Shown here piece by piece: positions 1 to 6,955 of a stretch of DNA of 9,881 nucleotides (the first letter of the stretch is position 1; every line of letters begins with the position of its first letter). The notes under the pieces are model-generated. The model saw nothing but the letters and a program-made list of their open reading frames with translations. It made no database searches and was not told where the DNA came from. Source of the stretch: Candidatus Aminicenantota bacterium (lineage in GTDB: Bacteria; Acidobacteriota; Aminicenantia; UBA2199); the NCBI GenBank assembly GCA_024644125.1, contig JAHELQ010000172.1, positions 1 through 9,881 on the forward strand. Direction: 5' to 3'. The translations under genes were made by a program, and so were the position numbers.

Positions 1-1609
1 ACGCTTCCAGCCCCTGGGCCAGGTATTCAAATTCGTTCATATCGGCGTAATAATCCAGAGTGCGCCCTTCTTTTTTCGCCTTGATAAACAGGCGCTTGAT
101 CTCCCGCTTCTCTTCCCCGGACAAAAACGAGTGCACCTGATGGGCGAATTCATGGAGCGCTACATTAAAACGCCCGGTTTTCACCCCCCGTTGCCATTCA
201 GTTCCGCTTACGGCGTGAAAACCGCCCTGCCCCTTGACATCATCCCAGAGCCTCAAATCGAATGTACGGGTGCCTTTGACCGATTCCAGTCCCGGCGCCT
301 GCCAGAGGAAATGATGAAAAGGCAAAAAATAAAAAGTGGCCCCCGCCATTTTGAGGGTTTTTAGATAACGGCTGAGCGGCGCCACTGTCATGCGGATGAT
401 TTTTTGCATATCCGGCGCCAGATCCCGGTAATTGACGAACACATCTTCCAGATACTCGGGAGTCGGTATCTCCGCCTTCTCAAACCGATCCAACAAGGCG
501 GGTAAATGCACGTTGATTCCGTCCAATTTGCGAATCAACGATTGCTGGATACCATAGTGGGCCAATCCGTAGCCCGGGGAAACCTCCAATCCATGAAAAA
601 ACCAGCGCAACGCGCCATCGTAATCTTGCCTGTAATAAAGAATCGTCCCCATCCCGATGATGGCGTCGATGGAGGCGGGATTTTTTTCCAGAGCTTTTTT
701 CAGTAATTTTTCCGCCTGAGGGAAATTCCGGCGCACGAGAAGTTCATCCGCCTCTTCCAATTGACCGCCACCCTGATCATATTCTTCCGAACGACCGCCG
801 TTACCCAGATACGAATGGGCGGATAAGCAGAAGGGATCGATTCTCAAGGCGATACGAGCCTGCTCTTCGGCTCCCTTCATATCCCCTTCGATTTTCACCA
901 GCATAAACGCGTAAGCCGAGCGGATATCGGCGTCAAAGGAATCCAGCGCCACTGCCTTGCGAATATTTTCGCTCCAGGCGGAATATTCCTTGCGGCTCCG
1001 TTGAATTTGAGACAATAAATAGTAGAAGCGGGCGATATTGGGATATTGAACCCTTCCGCGCTCCAGAAGAGCCAGGGCTTCCGGTTGATTGTTTTCCAGA
1101 TAAAAGAGATAGGCCTCTCCATAAAGAGCTCCGGCCGGCGATCGATTACTGGCTTCCAGTTTTTGTAACATTTGCCGCGCGAGAGAAAAATCCATCCGCG
1201 CCATCGCCATCCAGGCCCGCAATTCAAGGACTTCCCAATTCTCCGGATCGAGACGTTCCGCTTTTTCCAGAAAGCCAACTAGAGCATCGAAGCGGTATTG
1301 CCGTTTGCACAATTTCGAATATTCCACCAACAACGGAATCGAGTCTGGGGTAAACGCCAGCCCCTCCCTCAAAAGATCTTCCGCTTCGCTATCCGCTCCT
1401 TTTTTTAGAAGCAATTCCACCAGGCGTCTTCTTATCTGTATATCAGCGCCATCTATCTTCAAAGCCTGCCGGGCATTCCCTATCGCGACTTCCAATTCCT
1501 CCACCGTTGCGATCGCCGAAGCCCCGTCGCCACCCAAAAGAAGAGAGGGAATCACCGCCATCAAACCAATCGTCAACACGAGAATCATATTCCGCATCCT
1601 GAGTTCCAT
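1..1609 (-). CDS. TPR-repeat protein with C-terminal HEXXH metallopeptidase-like domain (3' partial)
   Basis: The minus strand is open without a stop from ATG 1609 to the window edge (536 complete codons, C-terminus missing). The ATG has GAGGAG (1618-1623) 8 nt upstream. Residues about 7-27 form a hydrophobic N-terminal segment, so the protein is probably exported or anchored. Residues about 30-345 are helical repeats of TPR type, for example the LEKAERLDPENWEVLELRAW unit and a later block with LKKALEKNP. An AHSYLGNGG segment at 264-272 interrupts the repeats. The C-terminal part carries HEFAH at 486-490, with NEFEYLAQG at 525-533 about 35 residues later. That spacing suits a gluzincin-like zinc site: H486 and H490 as ligands, E487 catalytic, E526 or E528 as third ligand. 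The peptidase role is inferred; domain order and motif are seen. It resembles peptidase-MA or MtfA-like zincins only at motif level. It is divergent from the glycosyltransferase gene, and its substrate is unknown. Confidence 0.85.
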   Translation of the reverse strand, partial: MELRMRNMILVLTIGLMAVIPSLLLGGDGASAIATVEELEVAIGNARQALKIDGADIQIRRRLVELLLKKGADSEAEDLLREGLAFTPDSIPLLVEYSKLCKRQYRFDALVGFLEKAERLDPENWEVLELRAWMAMARMDFSLARQMLQKLEASNRSPAGALYGEAYLFYLENNQPEALALLERGRVQYPNIARFYYLLSQIQRSRKEYSAWSENIRKAVALDSFDADIRSAYAFMLVKIEGDMKGAEEQARIALRIDPFCLSAHSYLGNGGRSEEYDQGGGQLEEADELLVRRNFPQAEKLLKKALEKNPASIDAIIGMGTILYYRQDYDGALRWFFHGLEVSPGYGLAHYGIQQSLIRKLDGINVHLPALLDRFEKAEIPTPEYLEDVFVNYRDLAPDMQKIIRMTVAPLSRYLKTLKMAGATFYFLPFHHFLWQAPGLESVKGTRTFDLRLWDDVKGQGGFHAVSGTEWQRGVKTGRFNVALHEFAHQVHSFLSGEEKREIKRLFIKAKKEGRTLDYYADMNEFEYLAQGLEA

Positions 1610-1745
1610 ATCTGTCGCTCCTCGTCATGTTTCCATTTATTTGGCCACATGTGAATACTACGGTTTCAGACACTCAAGGGTTTTTGCTCCAGTGAAACCA
1701 AACGGCAGTCGCCCTTCCTGAAAATAAAAAAAAATTTTGTTATTA

Positions 1746-1774
1746 TTGACATTAATACTTCAAAAATGTAAACA
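1746..1774 (+). promoter_or_regulatory. Possible sigma-70-type promoter for the glycosyltransferase
   Basis: A perfect TTGACA (1746-1751) is followed after 17 bp by TAAACA (1769-1774), a poor -10 match (3 of 6). The alternative CATAAA (1773-1778) fits the hexamer better but at 21 bp. The box lies in the AT-rich divergent spacer between the two outward-facing genes and would give a leader of about 35-40 nt before ATG 1817, which has a strong AAGGAGGA site at 1801-1808. No convincing promoter was seen on the minus strand for the leftward gene. Confidence 0.4.
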
Positions 1775-1816
1775 TAAATCGAAGACGAATCGGAATTCAA
1801 AAGGAGGAATGAAACC

Positions 1817-3091
1817 ATGCCCGATAATCTTATCAAATCCAATGGTACATTTTTAGCAATTTTTTTGCACCCGGAGCAAAGCGGGTACAATGCATCGCTC
1901 GCTCTGGCCGAAAATCTGCGGCAAAGAGGGCACCGGGTGGTGTATATCGGTTACCACAAGTACGAAGATTTTATACGAAACAGGAATTTCGAATTCATTT
2001 GCATTCTGGACAAAGAAGTATATGAGAAATTGATCAAACAGCCCGGCCCTAAGGGTGTCTGGGAAATCAACCGGGGGACGAAAAAAAACATCGAACTATG
2101 GCTGGAAACCGAGAAGCCCGGCCTCGTATTATTAGACCAATTCGCCTGGGAACAGGCGGGCGCCTTCTTGAAAAAAAACATCCCGGTCTTGCCCGTCAAC
2201 ACATGCCTGGCCAGCGGTTGCAGATTCATCGTTCCGCCAGTGTTCTCGTCTATCATTCCTTCCAAACGCGACGGGAAACCGTCATTTGTGAGAAGTATGT
2301 TGGCCTGGGGCAAAATCCGTCTGTTTCATGGAATTCTGTCCTTTATCAATAGAAAAGTGCTGCCGCCTTTTATCGAAGATATCACTCAAAATGGAGTGGC
2401 GTTGGAATGGGGCGAATACGGACGCCGATTGCAATTACCTGAATTAGTGCTCTGTCCCTGCGAATTCGACTTTCCCATCGTGAGAAAAACCTTCAATCAA
2501 AGAATATACGCCGGAGCATGCGTTCCCCAAACAACCAATGACGAGAGTTTTGATTGGCGTCAAATCGACACGGCAAAAAAAATCGTTTACGCCTCCATCG
2601 GCACGCACCAACGCTACGCCCCCCGTCGCATTCAATTCTATGAAGCGATCATCGATGCATTTAAGGACCGTCCTCATTTACAATTGATCCTTCATGTGGC
2701 CAATCCCGACGATATCCTACGCCGCCTTCCCCTGCCCGCCAATATAGTGACCAGGGAATGGCTACCGCAAACCGAAGTGTTGTCGAAGGCCTCTCTATTC
2801 ATCACCCATGGCGGCCTGAGTTCGATCCGGGAATCGATATTTTATGGAGTGCCGATGTTGGTGTTTCCCTGGGGAGTGGATCAACCGGGGAACGCGGCGC
2901 GGGTGGCGTATCACGGTCTGGGGCTTGCCGGGAATTCAGCCAGAATCGATGCGAAGGCAATCGGCAACATGATGGACCAGGTGCTGGAAAACGAGGTTTA
3001 CTCCGATGCCTGCCGGAAAATGAGCGATATCTTCCAGCGGCAAAAAGAATGTCTGGCGGGAGTGGAAGCAGTGGAACGCATGCTGTCGTAA
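1817..3091 (+). CDS. GT-B glycosyltransferase, GT1/MGT (UDP-glycosyltransferase-like) family
   Basis: The 424-residue protein has the two-domain GT-B layout and usual length of bacterial GT1 enzymes, which transfer a sugar from a nucleotide donor to a small, often hydrophobic acceptor. The N-terminal strand is followed by H18 and a segment ending RGHRVVYIG, the usual acceptor-side start, with H18 at the position of the catalytic base. The C-terminal donor-binding signature is clear: THGG at 330-333, RES at 338-340, YGVPMLVFPW at 343-352, then D355-Q356, the acidic/Gln pair that contacts the sugar in this family, and PGNA. The WLPQTEVL stretch before it is also typical. There is no signal peptide or membrane segment, so it is cytoplasmic. 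ATG 1817 follows AAGGAGGA by about 8 nt. The gene stands alone, divergent from the TPR-peptidase gene; no partner enzyme shows its acceptor. CrtX- or YjiC-like roles are possible but not supported specifically. Confidence 0.88.
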   Translation: MPDNLIKSNGTFLAIFLHPEQSGYNASLALAENLRQRGHRVVYIGYHKYEDFIRNRNFEFICILDKEVYEKLIKQPGPKGVWEINRGTKKNIELWLETEKPGLVLLDQFAWEQAGAFLKKNIPVLPVNTCLASGCRFIVPPVFSSIIPSKRDGKPSFVRSMLAWGKIRLFHGILSFINRKVLPPFIEDITQNGVALEWGEYGRRLQLPELVLCPCEFDFPIVRKTFNQRIYAGACVPQTTNDESFDWRQIDTAKKIVYASIGTHQRYAPRRIQFYEAIIDAFKDRPHLQLILHVANPDDILRRLPLPANIVTREWLPQTEVLSKASLFITHGGLSSIRESIFYGVPMLVFPWGVDQPGNAARVAYHGLGLAGNSARIDAKAIGNMMDQVLENEVYSDACRKMSDIFQRQKECLAGVEAVERMLS

Positions 3092-3104
3092 AAAACCGTG
3101 AAGA

Positions 3105-3140
3105 TTCGCTGAAACTTGCGAACTCCAGACGACAATTCGC
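3105..3140 (+). promoter_or_regulatory. Candidate upstream activator site: three TTCGC half-sites
   Basis: TTCGC (3105-3109) and GCGAA (3118-3122) form a dyad with an 8-bp spacer. A third, direct TTCGC follows at 3136-3140, 31 bp (about three helical turns) from the first. The two direct copies share the context ATTCGC(C)TGA. They lie about 117-152 bp upstream of the start site predicted from the -24/-12 promoter, within the range where NtrC-type activators bind. Assignment to the regulator encoded downstream is inference. Confidence 0.35.
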
Positions 3141-3230
3141 CTGACGTGACGCTCTTTAAAATCACCGAATATCTCATGCTTCTTTTCATGACCAGGGTTT
3201 TGCAAATTTCATCAAAACAATTTCCAATAT

Positions 3231-3246
3231 TGGCACGTGATTTGCT
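3231..3246 (+). promoter_or_regulatory. Sigma-54 (-24/-12) promoter
   Basis: TGGCACG (3231-3237), 4 bp, then TTGCT (3242-3246), preceded by T, match the sigma-54 consensus YTGGCACGrNNNTTGCW almost completely. The invariant GG (3232-3233) and GC (3244-3245) have the required spacing. Transcription would start near 3257, giving a leader of about 32 nt before ATG 3289, with GGAGG at 3278-3282. Such promoters are silent without a bacterial enhancer-binding protein; one is encoded at 5582-6955 in the same gene string, which makes autoregulation likely. Confidence 0.88.
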
Positions 3247-3288
3247 AAGTAAATACCTGAAACAGTGAAAATTCAACGGAGGTATAGA

Positions 3289-3816
3289 ATGAATGGAAAG
3301 AAATTGATGTTTGGTATAGCGGCCATCGCCGTCACAGTGAGTCTGGCGTTCGCGCAGGTCTCCGGTAATACGATGAACCGGAAGAAGGGTCATTCTTTGA
3401 ACACGGCGCAGACCAGGACAATCGAAGGTAGCATCGTCAAAGTGGACGTACAGGAAAGAGGAATCGGTAGATATGGAACCGGAGTTCATCTGGTGGTGAA
3501 GGAAGGAAACCGGGAAACCGAGATCCACCTGGGGCCGAAGGCATATATTGAATCCGCCGGCTGGATGTTCAAGGCAGGCGACAAAATCAAAATGACCGCT
3601 TTCAGCGGTACATACGGCAACTCCGCCGCCCTTTTCGCAGCGGAAATCACCGCCAACGGCAAAACATTGGTCTTGAGGGACAAACAGGGTTTCCCTGAAT
3701 GGAGGGCCAGTCAGGATCCCAACCTCAGAGGCCAGGGACGAAATAACAAAGGCAAAGGCCGGGGCCAGCGGGGATTCAAGCGCGGCGGCCGCGCAAACTG
3801 TTGCCGGGCGCTATAG
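3289..3816 (+). CDS. Small exported OB-fold-like protein with Gly/Arg-rich tail
   Basis: The ATG at 3289 is chosen over the in-frame GTG at 3265 because GGAGG (3278-3282) lies 6 nt before it and inside the longer version. The 175-residue product has a clear signal peptide: KK at 4-5, a hydrophobic core at 6-20, and AFA|Q at 20-23. The mature part has alternating short strands (IEGSIVKVDV at 45-54, VHLVVKEG at 66-73, TEIHLGP at 77-83, KIKMTA at 99-104), then a TLVLRD strand and GFPEWR at 134-139. This pattern suggests a small beta-barrel of OB-fold type; the fold is inferred. Residues 147-168 form a G/R/K/Q-rich tail, and the protein ends with a Cys pair (171-172). It is the first gene after the sigma-54 promoter and is related to the protein at 3898-4341. 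I recognise the general type, annotated as hypothetical or OB-fold protein, but know no proven function. Confidence 0.85.
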   Translation: MNGKKLMFGIAAIAVTVSLAFAQVSGNTMNRKKGHSLNTAQTRTIEGSIVKVDVQERGIGRYGTGVHLVVKEGNRETEIHLGPKAYIESAGWMFKAGDKIKMTAFSGTYGNSAALFAAEITANGKTLVLRDKQGFPEWRASQDPNLRGQGRNNKGKGRGQRGFKRGGRANCCRAL

Positions 3817-3826
3817 AAGCAATAAT

Positions 3827-3856
3827 CGCGGGAGAGGCGATTTCGCCTCCTCCGCG
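3827..3856 (+). terminator. Strong hairpin between the two small genes (terminator or attenuator/processing element)
   Basis: CGCGGGAGAGGCGA (3827-3840) and TCGCCTCCTCCGCG (3843-3856) pair over 14 positions with one A-C mismatch and one G-T pair, leaving a tiny loop. It starts 10 bp after the stop codon at 3816. The downstream sequence GCATTGTGTTATG is only mildly U-rich, so this is not a classical intrinsic terminator. It may give partial termination or stabilise the 3' end of the upstream message, lowering expression of the kinase and regulator genes relative to the first gene. Confidence 0.6.
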
Positions 3857-3882
3857 GCATTGTGTTATGAACAAGACAAGTG

Positions 3883-3891
3883 TGATATAAT
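3883..3891 (+). promoter_or_regulatory. Extended -10 promoter placed for a leaderless transcript
   Basis: TGATATAAT is a perfect extended -10 element (TGn followed by TATAAT, 3886-3891). There is no good -35; TTATGA at 3865-3870 gives a 15-bp spacer. The last T lies 7 nt before A3898, so the predicted +1 falls on the A of the ATG at 3898. No Shine-Dalgarno sequence is present before that ATG, only TTAAAAA. This would give a sigma-70-type, leaderless message for the second small gene, and perhaps basal expression of the kinase and regulator. Confidence 0.55.
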
Positions 3892-3897
3892 TAAAAA

Positions 3898-4341
3898 ATG
3901 AAACAGATACTGGCGGTTATCATCTTGATCGGGGCCAGCGCCCTGGGTATCCTGGGAAAGGAGAAATCCTTTATATACTACAACCTTGACCAGGTAGCTA
4001 CAGTGAAGGGGACAATCATCGACATCAGCATCCAACGCTCCTATCACAAAAACGATTTTGTGGTGATCGCACTCTCGTCCACAAATCCGGAAACCGTCTA
4101 TAATGTGGAAGTATGCCCCCAATGGTTTTTTCAACTGGACCTGATGAAAGGGATGGAGATCGAAGTCACCGGCTCCGCAACCGTAATCGAAGGTAAAAAT
4201 TTCATGATGACGCGCTCGCTCATGTATAGTGGAGAACTATACAATTTCAGGGACACCAACGGCTTCCCCCTGTGGCGGGGACAGGGCAACTCCCAAACGC
4301 AAGGTAGAGGCATGCAACGGAGGCGGCAAGGACGGCGGTGA
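3898..4341 (+). CDS. Small exported OB-fold-like protein, paralog of the preceding gene
   Basis: The 147-residue protein begins with K2 and a hydrophobic stretch at 4-20, so it is exported or anchored by an uncleaved N-terminus. Its body follows the preceding protein step by step: VKGTIIDISIQ (36-46) matches IEGSIVKVDVQ, KGMEIEVTGS (84-93) matches AGDKIKMTAF, and FRDTNGFPLWR (117-127) matches LRDKQGFPEWR. It also ends in a Gly/Arg/Gln-rich basic tail (128-147). This shows common ancestry although overall identity is low. It differs in having a single Cys (C73, in VCPQW) where the paralog has HLGPKAY. No ribosome site precedes the ATG (see the extended -10 element). The stop overlaps the GTG start of the kinase by 4 bp, so the two are probably translationally coupled. 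A role as periplasmic partner or signal-binding protein of the kinase is inference from position. Confidence 0.82.
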   Translation: MKQILAVIILIGASALGILGKEKSFIYYNLDQVATVKGTIIDISIQRSYHKNDFVVIALSSTNPETVYNVEVCPQWFFQLDLMKGMEIEVTGSATVIEGKNFMMTRSLMYSGELYNFRDTNGFPLWRGQGNSQTQGRGMQRRRQGRR

Positions 4342-5585
4342 AGCGACGAACAGTTTTTTTCTTGCTGATCCCCCTGGCCGTCATTTTAGCCACTCTCTAC
4401 CAGATGAACCAATTGAACCGCCAACGGGTGAGGAGGGAATTCGAACGCATCAGCATCGCCGAAGGCCTTACCATCCATGACCTGGCAGAGGTGGCGGGCG
4501 GCAGGATGTTAAAAGAGGGGGAAAGCGAGTTGATGGAATTCCTCGACTCCCTCTACCAGAATGAAACCATCGTCTACATCGGATTGTTCAGGAAAAACGA
4601 GCTACGCTACCTACTATCCCGCTACGAAGGATTCTTTCCGGTGGTGCCGGGACAAAATTCAGGCAATACCCGGATCATCCAGGCAGCGATGGGACGGATT
4701 TTCGAAATAGAAGGAGATTTCGCCGATAAAACGGGGACAGGCTACCGGCTCTACATCGGCTTCGATTACCAGTTCCTCGACAATATCGAAGAGGCCTCCG
4801 GCCGCAATTTCCTATTGATCGCCGGGCTTTTTTCTCTATTGATGCTGGTGATTATCGCCTTGATCATCGTCTTCGACCGCAAATTCTACAAAAAAGAGTT
4901 GGAACTCCTCAAGGCCACACAGGAGAAAGACCGCTTCATGGAGCTCTCGCTCCTCACCTCCGAGATCGCCCATGAAATAAAAAACCCCCTCAACTCCATC
5001 TACCTCTCCTTCGGCGCGCTGGAACCTCATCTGGAAAAATCATCCGACGCATTATTCTACAAAGACGCCATCAAAAGTGAAATAAAACGTATCACGAACA
5101 TCATCAACTCCTATTCGGATCTTTCAAAAGAGGTGGAGCCGCATATCGCCATCATCGACTTGCAAGAATGGACCGAACAGTTCCGGTTGTTATTGGCCGG
5201 GGAATTGAGTGAAAGGCAGGTGGAGATGACGATCCTACGGAATGGCGAGCGCAGCTTCAAAACAGACGCCGCCATACTGAAGCAAGTACTCTTCAATCTC
5301 GTCCGCAACGCCGTGGAAGCGCAAGCCACCACCATATCCCTGCAATTCGACGCCGACGCCGGCTCGTTGACCATCATCGCCCGCGACAACGGCAAAGGAA
5401 TCGACAAAGCCATCGAAGACCGGCTATTCAAGCCCTACGCCACCACCAAAACCAAAGGCATGGGATTGGGTCTCCATGTGACCCTGAAACAATTGAAGGC
5501 CCTTGACGGCACGATCGAACTGATCGATGGGAATCCGGGCGAGACCGCCTTCAAATTGACGATTCCCGGGGGGAAACGACTATGA
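4338..5585 (+). CDS. Two-transmembrane sensor histidine kinase (NtrB/ZraS-like)
   Basis: The 415-residue protein starts at GTG 4338, overlapping the upstream stop (GTGA), with AAGGA at 4328-4332. TM1 (about 5-21) and TM2 (about 157-179) enclose an extracytoplasmic domain of some 135 residues that I cannot assign to a named sensor family. The catalytic core is complete: H-box SEIAHEIKNPL with phospho-acceptor H212, N-box FNLVRNAVEA (N320 and N324), G1 DNGKGID (350-356), G2 KGMGLGL (373-379). No PAS or obvious HAMP domain lies between TM2 and the H-box, only a short helical linker (180-205). The HEIKNPL form of the H-box is typical of kinases that pair with NtrC-type regulators, and such a regulator follows with an ATGA overlap. 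The pair should form one phosphorelay; the stimulus is unknown. The shadow reading frames in this region were ignored. Confidence 0.95.
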   Translation: MKRRTVFFLLIPLAVILATLYQMNQLNRQRVRREFERISIAEGLTIHDLAEVAGGRMLKEGESELMEFLDSLYQNETIVYIGLFRKNELRYLLSRYEGFFPVVPGQNSGNTRIIQAAMGRIFEIEGDFADKTGTGYRLYIGFDYQFLDNIEEASGRNFLLIAGLFSLLMLVIIALIIVFDRKFYKKELELLKATQEKDRFMELSLLTSEIAHEIKNPLNSIYLSFGALEPHLEKSSDALFYKDAIKSEIKRITNIINSYSDLSKEVEPHIAIIDLQEWTEQFRLLLAGELSERQVEMTILRNGERSFKTDAAILKQVLFNLVRNAVEAQATTISLQFDADAGSLTIIARDNGKGIDKAIEDRLFKPYATTKTKGMGLGLHVTLKQLKALDGTIELIDGNPGETAFKLTIPGGKRL

Positions 5586-6955
5586 CCGCGAAATTCGATA
5601 TCTTGATCATCGAAGATGAGGAAATCGCAGGGAAAGCTCTGGCCGGCACGCTCAAACAAAAAGGATATGCCGCCGTCTGGTTGCCGAACGGCGAGGAGGG
5701 GCTTTTTCACTTCAAACAACACCCGGTGGATGTGGTGTTGCTGGATTACAAACTTCCCGGCATGAGCGGCGAAGAATGGCTAGGCCGGATGAAGGAGATC
5801 AATCCCCTGACGCCGGTGATATTCATGACCGCTTACAGTTCCGTCGAGCGGGCGGTCCGGCTCTTGAAAATGGGCGCCTACACCTATCTCACCAAACCGC
5901 TGGAAATGGAAGAGGTGCTACACAATATTGAAAACGCACTTGAGAAGGTTTCCCTCCAACGGGAAAACAAGCGGCTCCAACAAGGCCTGCAAGAGAAATA
6001 TTCTTTCCAAAACTATGTCTTCAATTCCGGCAAGATGCAGGAGATACTGAATCTGGCCATGAGAGCGGCTCAATCCGAGGCCAGCATCCTGGTGACCGGC
6101 GAGAGCGGCACCGGCAAAGAGGTGATCGCCAACATCATCCACCACTCGTCGGCCCGCAGCGACCGGACATTCGTGAAGGTGAACCTCTCCGCCATCCCCC
6201 CCACCCTCATCGAGGCGGAGCTCTTCGGAGCCGTCAAAGGAGCGTACACCGGATCGGTTCAAACCCGCAAAGGAATGTTTGAAGAGGCGGACGGCGGCAC
6301 ATTGTTTCTGGACGAAATCGGCGAACTCCCCTTCGAAATACAGGTGAAACTTCTACGGGCGCTGCAAGAGCGGGAGATCACAAGGTTAGGCTCCACTGCG
6401 CCGGTGAAGGTGAATATCCGTATCATCACTGCCACCAACCAGAATCTGGAAGAATTGGTGCGGCAAAAAAAATTCCGCGAGGATTTGTTCTTCCGCCTGA
6501 ATGTCATCAACATCGATTTACCTCCATTGCGGCAACGGAAAGAGGAAATCCCCCATTTGGTGGACCTGTTCATCAAAAAATTCAACCACCGTGAAAACAA
6601 GCGAATCGAATCGGTATCGAAAGACGCCATGAATTTGCTAATAAAATACCATTACCCCGGCAACATCAGAGAGCTGGAAAATATCGTGGAACGCGCGGTG
6701 GTGCTGAGCCGGGATGATTCGCTGGGAATGCGCGACCTTCCGGTGTTTTTGAACCGTGAACCGGATGACACCAGTCCGGAGCAATTCAGCGATTCCCCGC
6801 TTCCACTTCCGGAGCGTCTCAATATCATCGAAAAAGAAATCATCACCCGGACTCTGGAAAAATTCAACTACAACCAGAGCCGCGCCGCGCAGGAATTGGG
6901 AATCTCTGAGTCGGGGCTTCGCTACAAGATCCAATCGCTGGGCATACGCAAATAA
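5582..6955 (+). CDS. Sigma-54-dependent NtrC-family response regulator
   Basis: The 457-residue protein has the full three-domain plan. The receiver (about 5-120) has acidic E11-D12-E13, phospho-acceptor D55 in LLDYKLPGMSG, T83 and K105. The AAA+ sigma-54 interaction domain (about 146-375) has Walker A GESGTGKE (173-180), the L1 loop KGAYTGS (219-225), Walker B TLFLDE (240-245), sensor TATN (283-286), and FREDLFFRLN (298-307) with the finger arginines. A Fis-type helix-turn-helix closes the protein (about 417-457, with NQSRAAQELGIS). It binds DNA as an oligomer and remodels sigma-54 RNA polymerase by ATP hydrolysis when phosphorylated. The loop is GAYTGS rather than GAFTGA: Tyr is a common variant, the terminal Ser less so. 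The usual HE before KGAFTG is AV here. ATG 5582 overlaps the kinase stop by 4 bp. Likely target: the -24/-12 promoter at 3231. Confidence 0.95.
   Translation: MTAKFDILIIEDEEIAGKALAGTLKQKGYAAVWLPNGEEGLFHFKQHPVDVVLLDYKLPGMSGEEWLGRMKEINPLTPVIFMTAYSSVERAVRLLKMGAYTYLTKPLEMEEVLHNIENALEKVSLQRENKRLQQGLQEKYSFQNYVFNSGKMQEILNLAMRAAQSEASILVTGESGTGKEVIANIIHHSSARSDRTFVKVNLSAIPPTLIEAELFGAVKGAYTGSVQTRKGMFEEADGGTLFLDEIGELPFEIQVKLLRALQEREITRLGSTAPVKVNIRIITATNQNLEELVRQKKFREDLFFRLNVINIDLPPLRQRKEEIPHLVDLFIKKFNHRENKRIESVSKDAMNLLIKYHYPGNIRELENIVERAVVLSRDDSLGMRDLPVFLNREPDDTSPEQFSDSPLPLPERLNIIEKEIITRTLEKFNYNQSRAAQELGISESGLRYKIQSLGIRK

Noticed and set aside
1305..1721. 138-codon plus-strand frame, and a similar 77-codon frame at 131-364
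   Set aside because: Both lie antisense to the continuous minus-strand TPR-peptidase frame, whose translation shows recognisable repeats and an HEFAH motif; the plus frames have low-complexity, implausible products.
3210..3222. IHF-like site (ATCAA followed by AT-rich sequence) between the half-sites and the -24 box
   Set aside because: The position is right for a DNA-bending site, but the match to WATCAANNNNTTR fails at the TTR part; too weak to annotate.
3265..3288. GTG 3265 as start of the first small exported protein
   Set aside because: It would place the GGAGG site inside the coding sequence and put extra charged residues before a normal signal peptide; ATG 3289 has ideal spacing.
2998..3528. 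176-codon minus-strand frame across the sigma-54 promoter region
   Set aside because: It covers the ends of two good plus-strand genes and a strong promoter, and its product shows no domain pattern.
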